Assembly (NCBI RefSeq): GCF_030547685.1
Contig: NZ_JAUOQM010000048.1
Span: 186,001-250,000 of the forward strand
DNA length: 64,000 nucleotides
Origin: Gilvimarinus sp. 2_MG-2023
GTDB taxonomy: Bacteria; Pseudomonadota; Gammaproteobacteria; Pseudomonadales; Cellvibrionaceae
Reading direction: 5' to 3'
The notes under the pieces are model-generated. The model made no database searches. It was not told where the DNA came from and saw only the letters and a list, made by a program, of their open reading frames with translations. Positions 59,201-64,000 of the stretch are shown here, piece after piece. The stretch's first letter is position 1, and every line of letters starts with the position of its first letter. Position numbers and translations under genes: made by a program.

Positions 59201-59671
59201 CTTGCCGGGCTACCTGATGAGACAGAAACTTATTGCCTTAATCGGGAAAAGGCTTGGCGATCCATTTTGTTGAAAAGCGGTGTTTTGCCCGAAGATCAAA
59301 ATCAATGCATCGAGATTGCCCGCCACGCCATCACCCAGGCACTCAGTACCCGCACTGGGTGTTGGCTGTTAAATAATCAGCATGAGTCGAGCCTAACCGA
59401 GCTAGAGCTTTATTCTAAATCACAGACCGCGACTCGACGCCATGTGATTGACCGGACATTTATTGAGCGCGATACGCGCTGGATTATTGATTATAAAACC
59501 ACCCAAAAAGAGCCAGACGAAGCCTTGGAGAGTTTTGTGACCCGCTTAAAAGAGGAATACAGGCCCCAGCTAGAGCGATATCGCGACCTATTCTCAGGTT
59601 CAGAGCACACCCTACAATGCGCTATTTACAATCCTCTACTGCCCGAGGAGCACGCATTGATTCTCTATTAA
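56222..59671 (+). CDS. AddA-like UvrD-family helicase-nuclease
   Basis: An 1149-residue SF1 helicase with Walker A APAGSGKT (27-34), motif Ia ITFTNKAASEMQERV, motif II DEFQDTS (about 417), motif III LVGDGMQSCYGFRNA, motif IV LTVNFRSQAGVV, motif V TLHKSKGLEFDTVF and motif VI RLFYVGCTRA. A C-terminal nuclease domain carries RWIIDYKTT (about 1085-1094). With the AddB-like partner it should unwind and trim double-strand ends for recombination. The ATGA overlap with the preceding gene indicates coupled expression. Confidence 0.92.
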   Translation: MNTIVQPSDHVAREEALNPERSFAVSAPAGSGKTGLLTHRLLKLLLTVKSPEQVLAITFTNKAASEMQERVLHALIDARDNAMPGQAHQQSLWQTAKDVLARDSELNWQLLNNPNRLKILTIDGLSRSIVSQLPIDSKLGGAPDNLDDPESAYREAAQNLLSEMEADNATGEALIELAAHLDNQLEKVVELLVRLLGKREQWLPLIMSVNGESARQSLESSLEQVVEEHLAYLTELLWPVQSDIGQLLDGIGSYLAEEDPDNPYTCFKGTIGLPAAQVDKYNLWQALGQIFLSSSGDYRKRQDKRTGFPAGKVGKPLKDKFLMIVETLQDCAPEALLALREIKTLPAFRYSDNEWAILNALSQILPRLVAQLWVVFAARGASDFTEVALAALHALKDEEQVSDILLKLDHQIQHILIDEFQDTSLPQFELLEKLTTGWEAGDGRTLFLVGDGMQSCYGFRNANVGLFLKARRQGIGDLTLHPLDLTVNFRSQAGVVDWVNQTFAQAFPSQDDISRGAVKYNPSDAFKPKTQEPAVVTYLSHFDSAIVNKDQARQREAEHIVDLIIQTQERRPDASIAVLGRARSHLQLIMQELGKRRLDYIAQDMESLAGRMVIIDLLTLTRVMLQPDNRIAWLSLLRTPWVGLNHFDLCTLVGEPDREAKDRDIQGFEFIWQILQNDERLQQLSNDGQMICTRLVTTLKSSFSQSGRKSLASWIYGTWLALGGPAGLLRDSDHRDAEQYFNLLQNHDSAGRITDWPAFDRAIEKLFSDTANAHSNIQLMTLHKSKGLEFDTVFIAGLDRRSANDDKQLILWRERLDLQGQAHLLLSPVAPTGDDQGALYQHLKYEQKLQSEYELTRLFYVGCTRAIENLYLTGCVQTTEPSDGEAPVPANTKPQGLLKQLWPLLETTLKFIAPSPERNQSSQAPSSHPGTYIRRLQANWSCPALADNPTLAHLRTETPPPENARNLPEYEPKHARLLRITGTLIHSIFEQLCLAGLPDETETYCLNREKAWRSILLKSGVLPEDQNQCIEIARHAITQALSTRTGCWLLNNQHESSLTELELYSKSQTATRRHVIDRTFIERDTRWIIDYKTTQKEPDEALESFVTRLKEEYRPQLERYRDLFSGSEHTLQCAIYNPLLPEEHALILY

Positions 59672-59804
59672 GTCCAATTTGGCGAATATAGCCAAAACAA
59701 ATAGCGACAATTGCTAAAAACATCCACAAAACACCGTTAAATTTCAGTAGAATAGCCCCATGAACCCATTATGGGTGGTTAACATAGCGATAACTGGAAA
59801 GCGA
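59672..59804 (+). promoter_or_regulatory. upstream region of the DAHP synthase gene
   Basis: The gap holds a good -10 box (TAGAAT, 59748-59753) without a clear -35. Transcription would begin near 59760, where an in-frame ATG (15 residues, MNPLWVVNIAITGKR) lies upstream of the chosen start. A short inverted repeat (ACCCA-TTA-TGGGT) covers that ATG. No TrpR or TyrR box was recognised. Confidence 0.35.
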
Positions 59805-60893
59805 ATGTCACACGAAGTTACAGAAAATGCCGTTGATGACGTCAACGTAGTCTCTCAAGAGTTGTTGATTTCTCCCGCAGAATTAAAGCGCGAGCTGCCC
59901 TTATCCGACGCGGCTCGTAAAGTAATCACCGAAGGTCGCCAGACGATTCGCAATATTCTGGAGCGCAAAGACGACAGAATATTTGTGGTTATAGGCCCCT
60001 GCTCTATCCACGATGTCGAAGCCGCCAAAGACTACGCCGCCCGGCTGAAGAAAATTGCCGAAGAGGTTAGCGACACGATTTACATCGTAATGCGTGTTTA
60101 CTTTGAAAAGCCTCGCACTACGGTAGGCTGGAAAGGTTTGATCAACGACCCTTACTTGAACGATTCCTTCAAAATTCAAGAAGGCTTGCATATTGGTCGT
60201 AAGCTCTTACTCGACATCGCCGAGCTTGGTCTGCCGACGGCTACCGAAGCGCTGGACCCAATTTCACCTCAGTACCTGCAAGACCTAATCAGCTGGTCTG
60301 CCATTGGTGCGCGTACCACTGAGTCGCAAACTCACCGCGAAATGGCCAGCGGCCTGTCTTCTGCGGTCGGCTTCAAAAATGGCACCGACGGCAGCCTAAC
60401 CGTGGCCATTAACGCCTTGCAATCGGTATCTAAGCCGCACCGCTTCCTCGGTATTAACGCCGACGGTCAGGTTTCTATTATTCACACCCAAGGCAATGGT
60501 TACGGGCATGTGGTATTGCGCGGCGGCAATGGTAAGCCCAATTACGACTCTGTTAGTGTTGCCATGTGCGAAGACGAGCTGAACTCAGCTAAAGTTGTGC
60601 CCAACGTTATGGTTGACTGTAGCCACGCCAACTCCAACAAAGATCACAACCTACAGCCATTGGTTATGGACAATGTGGCCAACCAAATTGTGGATGGCAA
60701 TAAGTCCATTATCGGCCTGATGGTTGAGAGTAATATAGGCGCCGGCAACCAAAAGATTCCAGATGACTTAAGCCAATTGGAATACGGTGTTTCGGTAACG
60801 GATGCTTGTATTGACTGGGAAGCCACCGAAAAAGCCTTGCGCTCTATGCGAGACAAGATCAAGCCGGCACTGGCTCAACGCAATAAGTCGTAA
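59805..60893 (+). CDS. 3-deoxy-7-phosphoheptulonate synthase (DAHP synthase, type I)
   Basis: A 362-residue enzyme that condenses phosphoenolpyruvate and erythrose 4-phosphate, the first step of the shikimate pathway. Motifs are GPCSIHD, PRTTVGWKG (substrate binding), GARTTESQTHREMASGL and GFKNGTDG. I chose the ATG at 59805 (MSHEVTEN), with GGAAAG upstream; a start at 59760 would add 15 residues and be nearly leaderless. Which of AroF, AroG or AroH it represents, and thus which amino acid inhibits it, is not clear from sequence. Confidence 0.95.
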   Translation: MSHEVTENAVDDVNVVSQELLISPAELKRELPLSDAARKVITEGRQTIRNILERKDDRIFVVIGPCSIHDVEAAKDYAARLKKIAEEVSDTIYIVMRVYFEKPRTTVGWKGLINDPYLNDSFKIQEGLHIGRKLLLDIAELGLPTATEALDPISPQYLQDLISWSAIGARTTESQTHREMASGLSSAVGFKNGTDGSLTVAINALQSVSKPHRFLGINADGQVSIIHTQGNGYGHVVLRGGNGKPNYDSVSVAMCEDELNSAKVVPNVMVDCSHANSNKDHNLQPLVMDNVANQIVDGNKSIIGLMVESNIGAGNQKIPDDLSQLEYGVSVTDACIDWEATEKALRSMRDKIKPALAQRNKS

Positions 60894-60920
60894 ACGACTT
60901 ATTGCGAGTTAAGACTCGCA

Positions 60921-60963
60921 GGCATTAAAAAAGGGGCGCATTTAGCGCCCCTTTTTTAATGCC
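60921..60963. terminator. very strong bidirectional terminator
   Basis: A 19-bp perfect stem (GGCATTAAAAAAGGGGCGC with its complement) and a 5-base loop (ATTTA). The arms provide A6 and T6 runs on each side, so it can terminate both the DAHP synthase gene (plus) and nfuA (minus). Two further hairpins lie just before it: 60881-60904 (11-bp stem across the stop codon) and 60903-60920 (7-bp stem). Confidence 0.9.
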
Positions 60964-60988
60964 GGTCGTTATGGCGATACGTTAGCCA

Positions 60989-61576
60989 TTAATAATAAGC
61001 TTGGGTGCGATCAGTGTGGTCGGTTATATCGCGTATGCCTTTTAACTCTGGCAGTTTATCCATTAGGGCGACTTCCACCCCATTTTTGAGGGTCATATCC
61101 ACTGCACTACACCCCTGACAACCGCCGCCAAAGCGTAAAATAGCGTAGCCATCATCGGTTATTTCCACCAGGCTTACTTCTCCGCCATGTGCTGCTAGCC
61201 CCGGGTTTACCTCGTTGTACAGAATATAACTAATCCGATCTTCGAGAGGACTGTCATCAGTAACCTGTGGCATTTTGGAGTTGGGGGCGCGGATAGTAAG
61301 CTGACCACCCATTTTATCGGCTGAATAGTCTACTTTCGCATCTTTCAAAAAAGGCAGGCTGCGCTCTTCAAACAGCGCATTAAAACCTTCTAGCTCCATG
61401 CTGACATCGCCTTCTTTTTCTTCCCCCGGACGACAATAAGCGATACAGGTTTCAGCCTTGGCTGTGCCTGGGTTAGCGACGAACATACGGATGCCCATAC
61501 CGTCATTGTTTTCCTGCTTTTGCAGGAGCTCTTTCAGGTACTGCTGGGCGGAAGGTGTGATATCAACTGCAACCAT
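60989..61576 (-). CDS. nfuA: Fe-S biogenesis protein NfuA
   Basis: A 195-residue carrier that assembles and delivers [4Fe-4S] clusters. The N-terminal degenerate A-type domain (about 1-95) is followed by a C-terminal Nfu domain with GGCQGCSAVD (C153, C156). Length matches E. coli NfuA (191). Confidence 0.96.
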   Translation of the reverse strand: MVAVDITPSAQQYLKELLQKQENNDGMGIRMFVANPGTAKAETCIAYCRPGEEKEGDVSMELEGFNALFEERSLPFLKDAKVDYSADKMGGQLTIRAPNSKMPQVTDDSPLEDRISYILYNEVNPGLAAHGGEVSLVEITDDGYAILRFGGGCQGCSAVDMTLKNGVEVALMDKLPELKGIRDITDHTDRTQAYY

Positions 61577-61711
61577 AACTATTCTACTTACCTAGATACT
61601 TGATCAAATTACTCAGGTATTTTACTCGAATTCGCGCCATATTGAAAATACTGTGGATCCGTCAAAACATTTATTTACTCCACGGGCGCTCAAGGGCCAC
61701 CCAGCCAGAGT

Positions 61712-62503
61712 TTAATTCTTCTTTTTAATCTCATCTTCTTCAAATCGACCGCGCTGCATGGCGTCGCTAAAAGCCGACGCCAATATACCGGTAGGCATTG
61801 CCACCAGTGCGATGCCCGCAATAGCAGTCAGCCCGGCCAGCACCTTGCCCAAATGCGTTATTGGGTAAACATCGCCGTAACCCACGGTGGTAAACGTAAT
61901 CACCGACCACCAGAGCGCTCGTGGAATGCTGCCAAATGCCTCGGGTTGAACATCACCCTCCACAAAATAGAGCAGAATTGAGGCAAACACCATAAAACTC
62001 AGTGCAATAATCATACTGATGGAGAGCTCGTAGCCGCGCGAGCGCACCGCCACATTAATTCGGTGAACCGCCCGTGAAAAGCGCCCAAACTTGGCAAGGC
62101 GCACAATACGTAACAAACGAACAAAACGCAGGAGTAAAGTCTGGGGGCCGACCACCCCTAGCAGCAAAGGCAAAACCGCCAATAAGTCGAGTACGGCCGC
62201 GGGCGACAGTAGGTACGCCAAGCGGCCTTTAAACGGGTGACGATAGTGGCGATTTTCCACGCAGCACCAAACCCGAACGATATACTCCACGAGAAAGACA
62301 CTGCTGAACACAAGCTCGAGGCCATGAATTAAAGCCTCGCGGCCCTCGCGCACCCCAGGCTCAGTTTCCAGTATCGCCAAGGTAGAAGACAGGGCAATCA
62401 GTGCGCATATCACCCAGTTAAATGGCGATAAGCCATAACCCCAGGCTTTTGGTTCCAGCTGAAAATAGAGCCACACACGCAAGCGGCCAAGAGAGTGACG
62501 CAT
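61712..62503 (-). CDS. voltage-gated potassium channel (Kv-like)
   Basis: A 263-residue six-helix channel subunit. The S4 segment has arginines at regular spacing (LLLRFVRLLRIVRLAKFGRFSR, about 123-144). The selectivity filter TVGYGD is at 206-211 with the pore helix WWSVITFT before it. I chose the ATG at 62503 (MRHSLGRL) with GGAG 9 bp upstream; a TTG at 62521 would overlap the pseudouridine synthase gene. No RCK domain is present. Confidence 0.93.
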   Translation of the reverse strand: MRHSLGRLRVWLYFQLEPKAWGYGLSPFNWVICALIALSSTLAILETEPGVREGREALIHGLELVFSSVFLVEYIVRVWCCVENRHYRHPFKGRLAYLLSPAAVLDLLAVLPLLLGVVGPQTLLLRFVRLLRIVRLAKFGRFSRAVHRINVAVRSRGYELSISMIIALSFMVFASILLYFVEGDVQPEAFGSIPRALWWSVITFTTVGYGDVYPITHLGKVLAGLTAIAGIALVAMPTGILASAFSDAMQRGRFEEDEIKKKN

Positions 62504-62505
62504 TG

Positions 62506-63201
62506 CTAGATACTCCGCCAAAATGGCCGTTCGGCGACGCCTGAAACCTCCGAATCATCATGCGGATGGGTAAAGCGCAGCTCACTGGCGTGTAATAGTA
62601 GTCGGTCGGCTAGCGCTCGCGTCGCCTCGGGCGCGTAAAACTCACACCCCAGTATAGGACACCCCAAGTGAGCCATATGCAAACGCAGTTGGTGTGAACG
62701 CCCTGTTTTGGGTTCGAGTGCCACCAAGCTACGATTGAGCGCCTCGTCAAACGCTAATACTTTGTAGTGAGTCACCGATGGCTTACCTTCGGGGTCAATT
62801 TTACACTTGGGCCGGTTTTCGGCATCGGGGGCAATGGGCAGATTTATAACGCCGCTCTGCTCTGGCGGGCCCCCCGCTACTACCGCGTAGTAGAGTTTGA
62901 AGGTTTGCCGCTCCTGAAATTGGCGGGCTATTTTGGCGTGCGCGGGCTTATTGAGAGCGACGACCATAATACCGGAAGTGTCAAAATCGAGGCGATGCAC
63001 GATACTGACCGTGGGGTACTCCAGCTGCAGGCGCGACGCCACACAGTCATGATTGGCTGGGTTGCGACCGGGGACTGAAAGCAGCCCAGCAGGCTTTTCG
63101 ATCAATAAAAAGTCTTTATCGCGCCGTAAAATGCGCACCGGATCGTGGCATTTGGGTAAAACGGTCAACTGATCGGCCGCAGGTGGAGTATTATTGTTCA
63201 T
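62506..63201 (-). CDS. RluA-family pseudouridine synthase
   Basis: A 231-residue RNA-modifying enzyme. The catalytic motif HRLDFDTSG has D72, followed by the later family motifs KLYYAVV and GRSHQLRLHMAHLG. It most resembles RluA (23S rRNA U746 and tRNA U32), judging by size and the lack of an S4 domain. Target specificity is not proven. It runs 2 bp into the K+ channel gene's start region. Confidence 0.9.
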   Translation of the reverse strand: MNNNTPPAADQLTVLPKCHDPVRILRRDKDFLLIEKPAGLLSVPGRNPANHDCVASRLQLEYPTVSIVHRLDFDTSGIMVVALNKPAHAKIARQFQERQTFKLYYAVVAGGPPEQSGVINLPIAPDAENRPKCKIDPEGKPSVTHYKVLAFDEALNRSLVALEPKTGRSHQLRLHMAHLGCPILGCEFYAPEATRALADRLLLHASELRFTHPHDDSEVSGVAERPFWRSI

Positions 63202-63305
63202 GCACGGATCTTATAAATAATGGGATTTTCATGCCGGCAACCGAGCCAAGAGCGGATGACACAAGCTATGATAGAATTTAGCAACAGTTTACCCTATCTG
63301 ACCTG

Positions 63306-63581
63306 ATGGATAACCCCGAAATGCAAACTCGCAATGACACAAATGCCCACGTTGAGCCTCACACTGAAGCTCCGTCCACTAAAGAGAATAAGCCTCTGGG
63401 GTTTGCTCAGGTAGTGCTCAGCACGCTGGCAGCAGCGCTGGGTGTACAGAGCAATAAAAATCGAGAGCGAGACTTTTCGGGCGGCAACTTAAAAGTTTAT
63501 ATTGTCTCAGGTGTGATATTTATGGGTATTTTTATTGGCGGCTTGGTGGTACTGGTCAATTATTTACTGGCTAGTCACTGA
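63306..63581 (+). CDS. DUF2970 family membrane protein
   Basis: A 91-residue protein. A polar N-terminus is followed by GFAQVVLSTLAAALGVQSNKNRERDFSGGN, the DUF2970 signature, and a C-terminal transmembrane helix (about 66-87). Function unknown. Either ATG (63306 or 63321) could be used. Confidence 0.88.
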   Translation: MDNPEMQTRNDTNAHVEPHTEAPSTKENKPLGFAQVVLSTLAAALGVQSNKNRERDFSGGNLKVYIVSGVIFMGIFIGGLVVLVNYLLASH

Positions 63582-63608
63582 CTTACCCCAACCACCAGCA
63601 ACGGCCGG

Positions 63609-64000
63609 TTAGTCGATATTGCGCCACTGGCGACTCGATTCAATACCCCCTTCACGCAGCAGTTTTTGAATGTGCGTTTTGAACACTCGAACCTCTGTGG
63701 CCGGCAATTGCGCTAAAAAGCGCTGTTGATGCTGCATGGCTAACTGGTCTATTTGCTGCATTTTACTTTCACCCAAGGCGGTAAGAGCAATGCGTACGCA
63801 GCGGCGATCACCATCATCGTGGACCCGTGTCAGCAATTCTTTTTCAGCCAAACGGTCCAGTAGTCTTGTCACCGCAGAACGATCGATACCGATACTGTCG
63901 GCAATTTGAGCAGGTGTGTCGGCCTCACCGTGGGCGAGCACATTTAAGCTCAACCACTGTGGCCAGGTAATGGATTGCTCCACAAGGGCTTCATTAAAGG
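63609..64000 (-). CDS. MarR-family transcriptional regulator (partial, 5' end outside window)
   Basis: A winged-helix regulator with TPAQIADSIGIDRSAVTRLLDRLAEKELLTRVHDDGDRRCVRIALT. The frame stays open upstream of the apparent GTG/ATG start near 63983 to the window edge, reading FNEALVEQSITWPQWLSL, which matches the family's usual N-terminal helix. The gene therefore almost certainly begins beyond 64000. It may repress a gene outside the window. Confidence 0.88.
   Translation of the reverse strand, partial: FNEALVEQSITWPQWLSLNVLAHGEADTPAQIADSIGIDRSAVTRLLDRLAEKELLTRVHDDGDRRCVRIALTALGESKMQQIDQLAMQHQQRFLAQLPATEVRVFKTHIQKLLREGGIESSRQWRNID

Noticed and set aside
59760-59804. Leader peptide (attenuator) for the DAHP synthase gene
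   Set aside because: The 15-residue stretch is in frame with the enzyme and has no stop or run of aromatic codons, so it is an alternative start rather than a leader peptide.

Overview
The window is a stretch of chromosome from a free-living, probably marine gammaproteobacterium. The gene set (smc-zipA-ligA, a full Ccm system I cytochrome c maturation set, cysB, nadK, pepN, trmA, rmuC, an AddA/AddB-like helicase-nuclease pair, a NaChBac-type channel) and moderate GC best fit the Cellvibrionales (Saccharophagus/Teredinibacter-like). That placement is an inference from gene content, not a measured phylogeny. No CRISPR array, complete insertion sequence, prophage or recognisable defence island was seen.

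Layout. 0.6-10.9 kb: one minus-strand run, smc > zipA > ligA > unknown > hemB > DUF3012-like > Na+ channel > DUF815 ATPase. 11.2-18.8 kb: the ccm genes, minus strand, in order ccmABCDEFG and then ccmHI, split between ccmG and ccmH by a tRNA-Val/tRNA-Asp operon on the plus strand. 19.0-21.0 kb: a FliK-like and an FlhB-tail-like gene. 20.9-29.3 kb: a tightly packed minus-strand cluster (DUF523/DUF1722, NTF2-like, photolyase, SDR, FAD oxidoreductase, DUF1365, Cfa-type methyltransferase, DUF2878, an exported unknown) that looks like a photo-oxidative-stress and lipid-modification operon. 29.4-38 kb: minus-strand housekeeping genes (cysB, 5'-nucleotidase, pepN, DUF2797, DUF1315, rhomboid, metallophosphoesterase, nadK). 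38-42.4 kb: DUF1853 (plus), then a cNMP-binding/rhodanese fusion, a PLP enzyme and an unknown coiled-coil protein (minus).

42.4-43.6 kb is the most unusual part. It holds a 27-codon acidic mini-gene with a strong ribosome binding site, and a second, inverted copy of the tRNA-Val/tRNA-Asp operon. Beside that copy is a run of short perfect hairpins bounded by a 30-nt direct repeat of the tRNA-Asp 3' end, which resembles the footprint of a small integrated element. The two tRNA operons form about 200 bp of near-identical inverted repeat about 30 kb apart.

43.6-64 kb: an orphan histidine kinase, a lipoprotein, trmA, DUF2489, rmuC, a TPR protein, murI, a GGDEF-EAL protein, the AddB/AddA-like pair, a DAHP synthase with a cascade of three hairpins behind it, nfuA, a K+ channel, an RluA-type pseudouridine synthase, DUF2970, and a MarR regulator cut by the window edge.
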